NCBI GenBank assembly: GCA_008828725.1
Contig: MEHQ01002967.1
Coordinates: forward strand, 1-64,000
Length of the DNA: 64,000 bases
From: Saccharina japonica
Lineage: Eukaryota > Sar > Phaeophyceae > Laminariales > Laminariaceae
Direction: 5' to 3'
Part shown: positions 10,530 through 21,491 of the stretch, in pieces
Position numbering within the stretch: position 1 is the first letter of the stretch
Layout: the number at the start of each line of letters is the position of its first letter
Made by a program: the position numbers and the translations under genes
Notes under the pieces: generated by a model
Databases searched by the model: none
What the model saw: only the letters and a program-made list of their open reading frames with translations
Told to the model about the DNA's origin: nothing

Positions 10530-10994
10530 TGTCGGTATTATGTAGACTGTATGCTACGCGTGTGTAGCAGCCAGCAAGGGCGGATCCCATTTTTCTACAG
10601 TAGACCAGGCGTCTGCGTGTGTGTATGTGATACCACAGCTGCAGTTATAACAGAGGAGAACCAAATGTACAATGCTTGATGCCTTTCACTTAACTTCACT
10701 CACGATACATTAACTTGATGATGCACTTGCGGTCACTCGTCCTGTGTCAATGCAGTAGAGACGCTAGGTAGAGCTAGTCGTTCCAACCAAGGAAAGGGAG
10801 ACGAGGCACGTCGTAATCTCAGGGTAGGCGGACGAAGAACTGAGGCCGATAAGCGACCGAGAAGACGTGTACTCGTAAGTATCTAGAAATATACGTTACA
10901 CGAATATGCGGTGCAACTTGATCGAAGTTCGGTGCAACCTAAAACAATGAGCTTCAACACATGCAGACAATCTGTTGAAGCGTACTATCTGACA
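10530..10994 (-). repeat. Copia 3-prime LTR (465 bp)
   Basis: Plus-strand TGTCGGTATT at 10530 and ...TATCTGACA ending at 10994. It matches the other LTR through most of its length with scattered substitutions. Outside it on the internal side, the minus strand reads agataggggcg just before the LTR, a short purine-rich tract that could serve as polypurine tract. Confidence 0.9.
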
Positions 10995-11469
10995 CGCCCC
11001 TATCTGAGCAGAATCGCTACATGGATGGGTGATCGCAAACCGTATGAATAGTCATAACATAAAACGTGCCTGAATCGTAGACGAAAACTAACAATGAACA
11101 AAGGTCCCAGCGAGCGCCCGACATCACCAGACATTCCTACCCCCTCGTTATATCTCGGGGGTGCTATCGTGGTGAGCGTCGCAAGCCATTTACGCAAATA
11201 AGACCAACTATTCCAAACATATACTTCAGAAACTCATGTCCGAGTGTATCTGGTAAAAATCGCGAATAACAAAGACTTACGATGCGTTAATATGAGCACA
11301 AAGTCTGGACATCAAATAATTCGTTGAATATACAAAGCAGTATCTGAATACTAATAAAGTGCATACGAAAATCAACAAAAATAACAACCGTCCGCCCCTC
11401 AATACACGTGATGACGTAAATGGTGACGAGGATCTTGTAAAGTTGTTCAAGAAGAGTTGACTATCTTGT

Positions 11470-11845
11470 CCAGCATGGCCTAAAACTTCGGGTACTCCAA
11501 GAATTTGGTAAACGTCTATCGTAGCTGATCTGCCGTCTCGACGTGGGATACGACGATCTTGTTAGATGCAACCAGCTCGCGGAGAAAGTTGTATGCTGTA
11601 TGTTCTTCATATATCTGTACAGTAGGGAAGAGAAGAAGAAAGAGAACTGCGAGAGAAAAGTGAATCCTGAAAGGAAATGTTAGAGAACAGAGAGTTAAAA
11701 ACGTATGTTGGCCTCGTAGCAACGGCATGCACGATGCATTCTTGCTCGCATGCCAAATGTAAAAAATGTAAACGCCAGCCGCTGCTTCTTCGTCAGTAGA
11801 GCTCCTGCTGTCATAGTCACGTAACACCTGTATCGATCGATTCAA
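11470..11845 (-). pseudogene. Copia RNase H C-terminal tail
   Basis: The minus-strand frame ends in IYEEHTAYNFLRELVASNK and IVVSHVETADQLR, which fits the conserved Copia RNase H end (H-I-x-x-x-Y-H-F-x-R-E, then V-x-T-x-x-Q-x-A-D). A stop follows, and the same frame continues with TFTKFLEYPKF, the expected last motif (D-x-x-T-K-x-L). The upstream part of RNase H and all RT motifs are absent. Confidence 0.7.
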
Positions 11846-12380
11846 TAAGAGTTTCCCGGTGTGGTGTAGATATTAAATCGCAGACGTCGAAAGTGTATAT
11901 GCTCGCCAGCTCTTCCTCGATGGATGCTCTCTGTTCGGAAGATTGCGCTGAGGCCCCCGGAACCGGGGCTTCGCGGGTAAGCATCGGTGTGTCAAGTAGT
12001 GGACGCCCTGTACTGTACATATTGCCGAAAGTAGATGCGTTCATATATCCTCCGACTTGTCTCAATCGACTCGTAATCCGTACAGGCTTCGTTGTTTCAG
12101 ATGACAAAAAATCATCGTCGCTGTTGCTCACCTCACCGCTGTTGCCAATCATAGTGTCGCTCTCGTTGTCATTGATGGTGTCAGAATTTTCAGAGCTTTC
12201 CTGCTCCTGGTCCTGTTGAAGATCTCCTCTATATTGGGGTGTGTTCGTTGTCGCGAATCCTTGCCCGGACTCTCGATACGCAACGTCAGTGCACTCGCCC
12301 CCAGATTCCGCGCAAAGACATTGCAGTCGATACCCAGATGGAATTTCATCACATGCGCCGGCAAGACGGTCTACAGACAT
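11817..12380 (-). pseudogene. Copia integrase-RT linker region
   Basis: A 187-codon acidic, Ser/Gln-rich frame (DLQQDQEQESSENSD and similar) lying where Copia polyproteins have the low-complexity linker between integrase and reverse transcriptase. An overlapping frame (12149-12364) has text resembling the integrase C-terminal region. Assignment is by position and composition only. Confidence 0.45.
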
Positions 12381-13312
12381 CAGTCCTGTGTTGTGCCCAG
12401 TGGGCTTCGTTCGATAGCGTTTGTTTGTTTCAGATTATGTACTTCCTCGATCAGGTAACTCTGTATACAGTAGCTGAAAAGGTTGAGCCGCTTCAAGAAT
12501 CGCAACTGGTACTTGCTTGTCGCCAGAGCGCACGTGTCATAGTTAAAACCAGAAAAATATGTGTCGTTCACAACCATTCCTGTACCTTTCTCTTGCGTGC
12601 GTTTCTTCATGCTTTGAGTGTTGATATGGCCCAAGTGACGATGCCACAACATTAAGCTATTAATATATGTTTCTTCAACGCTGGCGTGTTCGCTCGGCAG
12701 TTCCGGTAGAATTGCGTCCAAACAATAAAGATTATGGTCGGCTCTTAACGGGAAGGTTTCTCCCTTTGCTGTCAACACAGGAAACGAAAATATTGTCGTT
12801 TCTACCCCGTTTGCTAGCGCTGCTGACGAAGACAACAGATTGCGACCAAGACCGGGTACCAGTAAAACAGATATGTTCACCTCTCGTTGCTTGCTGCTGG
12901 TGTTGTCAACGCCTAGCTTGAGCATCGCCGTTCCAGTGGCTAGTAACTCGTGTGATCCAGCTCCATAAACGCGTTGCGGTGGTTGAAGCTCCTGGTATTG
13001 GCGAAGTTGCTGTTCGGCGTTCGGGATCATCGCGGGGTCGACCATATGGGATGAGCAGCCGCTGTCGACCAGTAGCTGTATCTCTCCCTTCTTTAACGTG
13101 CGAAAAATACGAGATTGCCACGAAAGTAAATGAACAAGTCTCTGCAGCAGGGGAGATAGTGGCTGGCAATTCAGAAACAGGGGGGGCTGACTCAGGCGTT
13201 GCCTGTTGAGCGATGCACTCATTGTCTGAATGTGATGCCGTCTTGTGCAGTAAGCAACACTGTATTCCGGTAGCCCCAAGGGGGGGGGGGTTAGTTGGGA
13301 ACTTGTTATCAT
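12380..13312 (-). pseudogene. Copia protease and GAG-pre-integrase domain
   Basis: The protease signature LLVDSGCSSHM (a D-S-G variant with the Copia SSHM motif) is followed by VYGAGSHELLATGTA and VLLVPGLGRNLLS, typical of Copia proteases. Then comes SLMLWHRHLGHINTQSMKK, the GAG-pre-integrase zinc-binding start (H-x-x-x-H-G-H). The frame then loses integrase similarity, before the D-D-E core would begin. The N-terminal part of this frame overlaps gag in another frame. Confidence 0.85.
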
Positions 13313-14003
13313 AATGCCCTTTTTCCTCGCAACAGTGATACGCTACTTCGCTCATGTCGCGCTTCATACCCGAGCGCTTTACTACGGTGGTGGTAGTCAT
13401 AGCTGCCTCACTTCGGTATCCTCGGAGAGGATCCTTCTTCGATTTATTGGGCAATATGTCGTTGGCAGATACTTCCCTCAGCGTGTCGTTCACCATGATC
13501 AGGTCTAGCGACTGCGTAGTGCGTAGCTGATTCAACATTGGAATATACTCGGCTGAGAGTCCCGACAACGCATTCACTTTAAGTTGGTAGTCATCGACCG
13601 TGCAACCAACCTGCTGTAGTTGCAATCGTAGGCTGTATAGTCTAGCGAAATAAACGTCAGGACCCTCACTAGGCTGGAGGGTGCAGCTCTGCATTTCTGC
13701 AAGCAAGCTGCGCACGCACGCTTTGGACCTACCCTCGTACCTGATGTGTAGGATCTTGAAAGTCTCTTGGCCGTTGCCGCGGTCCCCACTTCCATCGACC
13801 TGACGGAGTTGCTGCAGCAAACTGTGTGCAACATTCTTGCACGTATGATATATTCTCCGAAACAGTTTGTCGTTTTGACCATCCCACAGTCTACATGCAG
13901 GGTTTTTCACGAACCTGCTTCCTGCCGTGCTTCCGGCTACGACCAGAAACCTTCCTTGGAATCCTAAGGAGTTGACCAAGGATAGGTCAACATGTTCAAT
14001 CAC
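12906..14003 (-). pseudogene. Copia gag (UBN2-type) with damaged zinc knuckle
   Basis: The frame shows a UBN2-like gag core (LWDGQNDKLFRRIYHTC, then LQQVGCTVDDYQLKVNAL and LSAEYIPMLNQL). A zinc knuckle resembling C-x2-C-x4-H-x4-C is present as YHCCEEKGHYDNKF, in which the first and last Cys are missing. A second Cys/His motif (CCLLHKTASHSDNEC) follows and looks intact. Past that point the frame runs across the protease coding region in the wrong frame, so a frameshift separates gag and pol. Confidence 0.75.
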
Positions 14004-14448
14004 AGGACCTGCAGGCAGTGCAGCAGGCGTTACGTGCCTTGCGAGTTCTGCTGCTTCTCGTGCGACATTCTGCCTTGCGTCTCATTGGACCTCTCTCTCG
14101 GGTATTCCTTTCGAATGCTCGGGGATGGGTTTCGCCTCGAAACTCGGCCGTAGAGGCTCTCGTACGTACGATGGTATGGCTGATACATCGTTTGGTATAA
14201 GCACGTACTTGCCTGGCCGCGCTTGCTCCTGAAACATATATCGGAGAATGCTGCTGTGGAAGAACAAGACGTCATCCGAATTTTCCTTGTATTCTACCAG
14301 GTATGCCTATTCACCGCTAAATCTGGGCGCATTTCGTAGGATATATATATGTGTTCGACTGGGATCCGTCGATGTTCCAGCCATTTTGTGCAATAACAAA
14401 AAAGAAGAAGAGAGTAGACAAATAGACTGCAGGTCCTCGCGTTAACGA

Positions 14449-14460
14449 TGGCTCAAAACC
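14449..14460 (-). promoter_or_regulatory. Candidate primer-binding site, half-tRNA type
   Basis: Directly inside the 5-prime LTR the minus strand reads ggttttgagcca. It matches the complement of the initiator-Met tRNA anticodon arm as known in other eukaryotes (ggttatgagcc) at 10 of 11 positions. Copia and Ty5 use that internal half-tRNA site rather than the tRNA 3-prime end. The host tRNA is not available, so this is an inference. Confidence 0.4.
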
Positions 14461-14923
14461 TGTTGGTATTATGTAGACCTGTATGCTACGCGTGTGTAGC
14501 AGGCGGCAAGGACGGATCCAATTTTGCTACAGTAGACCAGGCGTCTGCGTGTGTGTGGGTGATACCACAGCTGCAGTTATACCAGAGGAGAATAAAATGT
14601 ACAATGCTTGATGTCTTTCACTTAACTTCACTCACGATAAATTAACTTGATGATGCACCTGCGGTCAATCGTCCTGTATCAATGCAGTAGAGCCGCTAGG
14701 TAGAGCTAGTCGTTCCAACCAAGGAAAGGTAGACGAAGCACGTCGAAATCTCAGGGTAGGCGGACGAAGAACTGAGGTCGATAAGCGACCGAGAAGACGT
14801 GTACCCGTACGTATTTCAAAATATACGTTACACAAATATGCGGTGCAACTTGATCGAAGTGCGGTGCAACCTAAACCAATGAGTTTCACACATGTAGATT
14901 ATGTTACAGCGTATTATCTGACA
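14461..14923 (-). repeat. Copia 5-prime LTR (463 bp)
   Basis: Plus-strand TGTTGGTATT at 14461 to ...ATCTGACA at 14923. Pairs with 10530-10994. TTACA follows immediately as the TSD. Confidence 0.9.
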
Positions 14924-14928
14924 TTACA

Positions 14929-15126
14929 TTACCGTCCGTTGTCACTGTTGTTGGGATTGTGGCGATGCTCAGCGCGCGACGGCCAGGACTCGGTGGGGCA
15001 TGAGACCCGGCGTTCCACTGGTTGTGGAACCCAGCCCCCCTTCCCATGGGGCAAGGCTGGGCTGAAGTGCTGTGGATCGCGAGACCACGATTCCAGACAG
15101 ACAGACGAACAGCGTTTAATAATATA
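14929..15126 (-). repeat. Tail of a Helitron-like copy beyond the Copia insertion
   Basis: The stretch ccttcccatggggcaaggct to cagacagacag near 15030-15105 matches the right end of block A at about 8185-8250. This shows that the Copia element landed in a member of the same repeat family. Confidence 0.6.
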
Positions 15127-15689
15127 CTGTGCCGAAATATAAGCCTGTTTTGAAATGACCAGAATATAAGCCTGATTTGAAACCACACTATAATCAAGTG
15201 AAACAGTCGAATTAAAGGAAGGAAAGCATTGAGGAGGACTTTTTGGGGGGGGATGGGTGAAAAAAAACCGGGGTGGCCAGGGGATACCTGGATACCATCC
15301 CCAGGTTTTTCACATAATTCATCATTTTTTGCCATGAGGCGACTTTTTTTTTTGTTTTTTTCATTAACCTTAGCAGATGCTCCACGAGTCGGTGCCTCGT
15401 TTTTTCGCTTAGATTATTCCGAGTTGCCTTTGGGGCAGCATTTCCAGAGCCGGGCATCTCAAACACAAGATGGGATTGCCTTCAACCGGCGATTCCCGCG
15501 AGAGAGGTCTGTTGTCTGGGACTTGCTGTGGCGCTGAGGAGGGAGTGCCTTCGACTGTTTGGACAAATACGGTTTTGGGAGTTACAGCGAAATACACACG
15601 AATCCGATGCGAAAAACGGGGTTGCAAAAAACGTAAAACGGCACAAGTTATGCCGCAAAAAGCCCAAAACAGGCTTATATTTCGGCACA
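15127..15689. mobile_element. 563-bp MITE with perfect 24-bp TIRs
   Basis: Left TIR TGTGCCGAAATATAAGCCTG plus TTTT (15127-15150); the right end (15666-15689) is its exact reverse complement. A second, imperfect copy of the TIR motif follows directly inside the left end (agaatataagcctgatttga). The interior holds poly-T, poly-G and AT-rich sequence and no credible gene. No clear TSD was seen, so the superfamily is unknown. Confidence 0.75.
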
Positions 15690-15791
15690 AACTGGATAGA
15701 ATATATTTTTAGAAACATCGGCTGTGAGTACGACCGGTTGAACGGTTGAAACTCAACTCTGCAAGCTGCGTGATGCGCTAGACACGCTCAA

Positions 15792-15864
15792 GCTCGTGGA
15801 GTGAAGTTAAGACATGATTTTAAGACACGCCCTCAAGGGCGTGTCTGAACTCCACTCCACGAGC
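15792..15864. repeat. Nested palindrome (two-tier hairpin)
   Basis: Outer arms of 17 bp (gctcgtggagtgaagtt and aactccactccacgagc, one mismatch) enclose an inner perfect hairpin agacacgccc, tcaa, gggcgtgtct (15823-15846). It could be a small foldback element, a structured RNA or a recombination site; the sequence does not decide. Confidence 0.75.
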
Positions 15865-18800
15865 ATTGGAACGCAAGGAACGGAAACGTGTTAGCGTGGC
15901 TATCTGCTGCTGTATGGCGATGAATTGTTTTCAAGCTGAACAGATTCCAAGCGTTCCCACCCTGTCCGTAAAATTGCAAGAAGGAAACTTATCTGTCAAA
16001 ACAGTAATCCTTCTTCAGGAGGACCGAACGGTCCACTTTGATCGAGATATTCAGCCGTTGACTGGTGCTGGGCGTGTTGCGACTGGTTGCGACATTTTTT
16101 CTGGGAGGTCCACGAGGGTATGGGGCAATATGCGAGGACATGGGAGCACGCGATGGAGCACATGTAGACGCCACAGGCCTCGCCCGCGGTAGGAGCCACG
16201 CGATACGGCCATGGCCTGTTCAGGAGGCTCACAAGGGAAGCTTCGAAGGGCGAACGAGACTGTGGCGATATATCTCTAGCAAAACTGCTGGACCGATGTT
16301 CACTGCTGAATACCACCCCCCCTGCTACTCCTCCTCCCCCTTCAACAACCAGGACGTCTTCAACGTCCAACACAAAGCCCAAACACGCTTACCCCCTTAA
16401 TATATCTCAGACTGCACTCTCCCCGGGGCACTCAGCCACGGGGACTGACTACGTTTGGGGAAGGCTGCCACCATGCTGTTTCCACTGCCGCCACCGCCTC
16501 CGAAACCTTAGCCCGCCGCCGTACCGAAACAGTCACCGCCGCCAGCCGCTTGGGCTCGCCTGCTGATTGTGCTGAATCCCCCGCTCGCCCCCGCTTCCGC
16601 CCCTCCGAAGGACGGCTGGGCTCCACCTGAGGCGAACGCGATGTATCATCACAAGGCAATCATATCGAAAATAGCAAACGCGACGATAACAGTCAACACA
16701 GCAACAATGGCAACAACAATCATCTTTGGAATGGGCTTCGGGCATGAACAGTGTGGCTGTTTCAGTTTTCGGAAAGCCGCTCCCCGCCCCTGCCTCCTTC
16801 GGTGAGCCCCCTCCTCTCTCTATCACTATCTACCTAGCTTATTCTATAGCGCGTTTGTGGCTTGCGTAGCGTTGTGGTTTGATGCTTTCGTTGTACAGTT
16901 CTGTACAGTAGTAGCGTTGACGTTATGCATTCTGGTAATTGTGTACTTGTAGCGTGTTCGCTGAACGTCTGTGCTTGTGTGGATTGGGGTATTGTTCACT
17001 ATGATCCTTTTCCCGATAATGCGCTGTGGGGCGCGTGGTTATCATCTGCCTCCTTAGCTGCGCGGAACGTGTCGCTGTTGGCCGTAAGCTGGAAGCAATC
17101 GCGAGCTGGGGCCTGGGCGCGTGAGGCTGCAAGATGGAGGCTGTAGGCTTTACATATAACGGTTGTATACCTAGTAGGTTGTAGATTAGGACAGTAACCT
17201 GTAGACTACAGTATTTATTGAGTCCAACATATAGGTTGTAGCCAAGCCTACGAGATTATCTTCCTTCAGGGTTTAGAGGCGGTCCTTATTGTATTGTGTA
17301 CGCTCTACGGGTGCTCCTAACGACATCAACCGGGGTAGACTGTACCAGGTATATTATGCATTATACACCGTAGACAGTCAGTGGCGCTCACTAGTAGCAG
17401 CGTGACCCCGCCATAGACCTCACACCTGCCACCGTTTGACGTTTCCTAATGCACACCGAACCACTGTAAATACCAAGGTGATAGCCAAACTGTACCCGTC
17501 AGCTATTTATAGCACCGTCACGCGCTCCGAGGTCAAGCATTCCCTCCATTCTGCGTAAAAACAGTATTTGTATGTGTGAAACCACCCCACGCATCTATAA
17601 GAGTTGCGTGCACCATCCCGCGCACATTCACTTGCTTGTACCATCCCACAAACCACCCAACCAACCAACCAATCTACCAATCTACCAATTTACCAAACAG
17701 TAGGTTTACCAATCACCCAGCCATACAGTAGATCCGAATCGTGTGCTCAAACGATTGAGCCATGTGAACAACTCCCTAACCAATCGACCTGACCTATTGT
17801 CGTTGTCTTCTATTTCATGGCTGGTGCCTCTGGTGCTATTGTCCGGAGGATGGTGTCGACGTATTCGCCTCAGGGAGAGTACAGCCGTGACCCTCGGAGG
17901 AGCGGCAGCCTGGGCGAGCGGAGTTTTCGAGTAATTTGTCAGCCAGGCCAAAGCGGTTTATCGCGACCGAGGCTTCGGAGAAGTGGTGGCGGCGGCACTG
18001 TGGCACGTTTCTTCGGAGTAGGCTCCGCCAGAGGCGAGGCTAAGAACCCGGGAGATGAGGCGGTCCGAAGGAGAGCGCGGTGCCAAGCAGGGTGGTGCTA
18101 TTCATCGGGTCGCTAAGGGCGCCGCGGAGGGGGTAAAAAGGGAGGAGGATTACGTGACAGGGGGAGGTGTTTTTGTGTGTGCTCTCGCTTGGCTTTGGTT
18201 GTCCGTTTGGTGATGATCGCTACTGCTGTACCGTAGGGGTTTCATTCGAGGGGTACAATCAATCGTGACTATGTTATCGGTGGACGAGAGTGCGTTAAAT
18301 GAGAGGAGAGAAACGTTCGCTCGCCCAGCGTTCAGAGAAGGTGTTGAAGGCAGGAGGGGGAGGCTGTGGTGGGGGTGATATGGTGCACGAAGCAGAGAAA
18401 CATGCGTCCCTGTGTTTGGTTTTGGGTGGGGGCATCGCAACATGTTGGGATGGCTTGTGGATGGCTGGCTGGCTGATCTTCGTGAAACGTAGATATATAG
18501 CGTTTTGCGCGCTTATTGGAGCAAGGTTCGTTTGCGTTTCGACTGGCCAGATTTCGCGCAGTTTAGTTGCGGTTCAAGAGCGGTTGAGAGGAGCGGGTGC
18601 GTTTGGTCGATGTACGATGTGGTTAAATATCTTGTGATTGCAGTAAGTCGTCATTCAGGTAGGGAAGGAGACCAAGGGAGGACCAAAACTTAGAAAAACA
18701 CGTTCTGTGCAGAAACTGAAACTCTCACGAGAAGGACGCTGATCAACAGCAAAGACGTCTGGTTGAAATGGCACATGTACAGGTAGAGAGGTACTGTTCG

Positions 18801-18987
18801 TGCCATTTTTCCAGACCTGCCCGGTGTCTCGGCGCTGTCGCCTGTTTAGTCATGTGCATTTCCCCGGGCAAGAATTCACCGCAACAAGGCAGCGAGTGGT
18901 GGTGATATTGCCAGGTACAGCCACTTACGTGTCATTGCACCATCTATCTGCACACAACCGTGCAGCAAGGGGGCGACGTTTAACGGC
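15865..18987. other. No gene recognised
   Basis: Several frames of 60-130 codons occur on both strands around 15866-16830 and 17817-18637, but none shows a domain, and both strands are open together in GC-rich parts, which is a composition effect. A CCAA/CTAC-rich simple repeat lies at 17650-17700. A small host gene with introns around 16.0-16.9 kb cannot be excluded. Confidence 0.35.
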
Positions 18988-19480
18988 ATATGTATAGTTA
19001 TGTTTGTGAAAAAAACGTATTTTGCGCAACGTTTCTCTTCGCACGAGCACGTTTCGGCAACACACTTCGTAGGTCGACACAGGAAACCCGCCCGGACACG
19101 TTGGTCGAGGTTTGAGCTCGACTCGAGCACTGTAGCTCGCGTGGCAGGCGCTCAAAGTTATTTTCCCGGCGGGAGGGGATAGACGATATCCCGAGCTCTG
19201 TGCATGAGGCCTTATTTTGTACGTCCGTGCCAGAAAATAATAATGCTCTGTTTTGTGTTTTTTGCCCTTTCACAAGCTCGTCATGAGCACAGGGAAGAGC
19301 CCAGACCTACCAGTATACCACAGGCAGACAATATAACATGCAGAGTGCACAACGTTACAAGTCTGCCGTGCATAAGCACCAGCAGGTAACATCGTGCGCG
19401 TGTGACACGCCCATCTGCGCTGTACTGCTGTGGCCAGCTGTGTTTTTTCGGAGCCTGCGGTCCGTAATCCACCGTCTACA
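18988..19480 (+). repeat. Dispersed repeat family R3, copy 1
   Basis: The sequence from tatgtatagttatgtttgtg through the aacccgcccggacacgttgg and tgcatgaggcc blocks to tcggagcctgcg (near 19455) recurs inverted at 47130-47718 with moderate divergence. No frame is conserved well enough between the copies to claim a protein. Probably a mobile element of unknown class. Confidence 0.7.
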
Positions 19481-20229
19481 TTAAAAACAAAATGCTCTGG
19501 TGCTGCTGCTGCTGTCTACGACAGATTCGTCCACACTCTTGCCGAAAATATAAGGACGATTTGATTGGACTTGAGTCATTAACTGCACTTATGTTTCAGT
19601 TTTTGTTTGGTGTTGTTTCGCCGAAGCTCACCGCAGGAATCCACGAGGCATCAGACAAGATGCAAAGAAAACACAAACAAATTTACAACACCGCCTAGCA
19701 TCACAAACAGCAGCCGGCCACACCACGCGGCGTGTGGAAGGTCCGCCGTGTACTGCTGTGGCTATTCATAGTTGCCTTATCGGAAGCTTGCATCCGTCAT
19801 CAGTCATCACCAATTACCACCTATCTTTTGTCTCTGCTGCTGTGCTGTGCCTGTGCATGATGTGTGCAGCGTGTGTGCCGCAAAACATAATTCATGGTCA
19901 TTATTTGGATCTTTGGTATTATGGTAAAATGGTCTCGGTGCCCGATTTTGTATTGTTTGCGTGAGTTCGACCCTCAGCGAGTTGTTTTTTCCTCCTTTTT
20001 TTGTAGTATATAGAGTCGCCTGGGTTAACCCCAGCCTCGATCTAAATCCCCGTTCTGTTTCACCTTGGCAGCGGTGGCTGGAATGAGCGCGTTATTACTC
20101 GCGACGCTTAGCTCACAACGCGCATGCATACAATATGTATGTGTATGATGTGAGTACGCGTACGGTGCAAAAACAAATAAATATCTACGGCCGGACACCA
20201 GATTAGAAAACGAGCAACAAGAAACGCGG
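19481..20229. other. No gene recognised
   Basis: Short frames only. No domain, element end or tandem repeat was recognised. Confidence 0.4.
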
Positions 20230-20872
20230 TATTTCCGATCCGAGAATGATTCTCTGTCGTCCCCGGGTGGCTCTGGCATTTTTGTACACGAGCCCCAGCC
20301 AATCAGCGATCGGCCGGTGTGGCTGGGGTTTCCACACCGTGCGTGGCGGTGTCGACCCGAGAGATCTTGGTTTTCGTCCCCGGGCTGTTGGATCTGATCA
20401 TGTATGGAGGGATTTCCGATCCGGGAATGAGTCCCTATCGTCCCCGGGTGGTGCTGGCTTTATTTCGAGCCCCAGCCAATTTAGCGATCGGCCGGTGGGG
20501 CTGGGGTTTCCACACCGTGCGGGCCGGTTTTGATCCGGGGGATCGTTTTTTCGTCCCCGATAGGTTGGAGTTGTAGATATGCGGAGGGATTTCCGAACCG
20601 GGGATGGGGCCCTATCGTCCCGGGGTGCGGCGGGACTGGGGGGCTCCCCTGAGGGGTAACTGCCGCCGCGCGCGCGGCGGCGCCTGATTGGACGAGGGCG
20701 GGCTGGGGGCCCATATCGACCAATGGACGTCGGTTCGTCCCCGGGTGCGGCGGATGCGGCGGCACTGGGGGGTTCCCCCAAGGGGTAACTCCCGCCGCGC
20801 GCGCCGCGGCCTCTGTGATTGGACGAGGGCGGGCTGGGGGCCCCCCTAGACCAATGGGCGTCGGGCTCGGAA
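20230..20872 (+). repeat. Second array of the 220-bp repeat family plus a 125-bp tandem repeat
   Basis: Units at 20230-20640 share ggggtttccacaccgtgcg, cgtccccgggctgttgga and gatttccgatccggg with the array at 6.8-9.6 kb, but are spaced about 175-185 bp. From 20630 to 20872 there is a separate GC-rich direct repeat of about 125 bp in two copies (ggcgggctgggggccc in each, with the palindrome ccgccgcgcgcgcggcgg). There is no hairpin-CTAG end, so this copy is truncated. Confidence 0.75.
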
Positions 20873-21059
20873 AAGTCAGGGATGAAATGTAATTCTTATT
20901 TATTACGATTAACCCTTCCTGTTAATAATAAAAAAGAAGTCGGCCCGCACGCAGCGGGAAACAGAAACATGATAAAGTATGTTTAACGACGCCGCAGTAG
21001 TCAGGGCAGCTGCAAAGGCTTCAAAGTACACACTCGGCGAAAACTGTCATGAGTTGGAG

Positions 21060-21320
21060 AAAAGTGGCATCGACAACTAACTTTGACTTTATTACAGCTC
21101 AATCGGTAGGACTCACAGCTATAGCTGTACAGCAGCAGCAGCACAGCAGCAGCATGCAGCAGTACAGTATTAATTGTATGTTGAAATAAACTGACCCGCA
21201 TAAAGGTTGAAAAGAACGCCGCAAGCATTTATTATTTAATAGCTGCTGCAACGCAAACTAACTTAGACTTTATTACTACTCATTCGCTAGAACTCGCAGC
21301 TATTATAGCTGATGTGTGCA
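21060..21320 (+). repeat. Diverged direct repeat, about 184-bp spacing
   Basis: The text cttagactttattactactc with aactcgcagctat at 21260-21300 repeats, with changes, text at 21080-21125 (ctttgactttattacagctc, actcacagctat). It appears to be a decayed tandem duplication. A CAG run lies between. Confidence 0.5.
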
Positions 21321-21322
21321 GT

Positions 21323-21491
21323 ACAGGACACCTACTGTAATAAGAAACAGTACATCTGGTTCAGGCTGAATTCCTTTTTGAGAGAGGGTGCTCTCTACAC
21401 TAATTTCAGGATAACGACTCCAGAATTTATCATTTTCCTCTATATCTCAGCCTGGCTTTCTTATTAGCCTGTTTCTTATTAGGTGTCCTGT
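21323..21491. mobile_element. MITE family P, copy 1
   Basis: TIRs acaggacacctactgtaata and inverted ttattaggtgtcctgt bound a 169-bp AT-rich non-coding element. Other members are at 40014-40166 (both ends present) and 33251-33360 (right end only). The conserved interior includes aaattcgggagtcgttat in the two other copies and a related block here. No TSD was certain because GTAC-type sequence extends the inverted ends. Confidence 0.7.

Larger units (their letters stand above)
10530..14923 (-). mobile_element. Ty1/Copia-like LTR retrotransposon, internally deleted
   Basis: A 4394-bp element with LTRs at 10530-10994 and 14461-14923, TG...CA ends, and a perfect 5-bp TSD TTACA (10525-10529 and 14924-14928). 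Coding order on the minus strand is gag, protease, GAG-pre-integrase, then an integrase/RT linker and finally the C-terminal tail of RNase H. The integrase catalytic core and nearly all reverse transcriptase are missing, so it cannot move alone. The internal part is only about 3.47 kb. Frameshifts and stops show further decay. The clear TSD and LTR similarity say it inserted as a unit and is not ancient. Confidence 0.9.

Noticed and set aside
11893-12219. Plus-strand frame of 108 codons in the Copia element
   Set aside because: It is the shadow of the minus-strand Copia polyprotein region.
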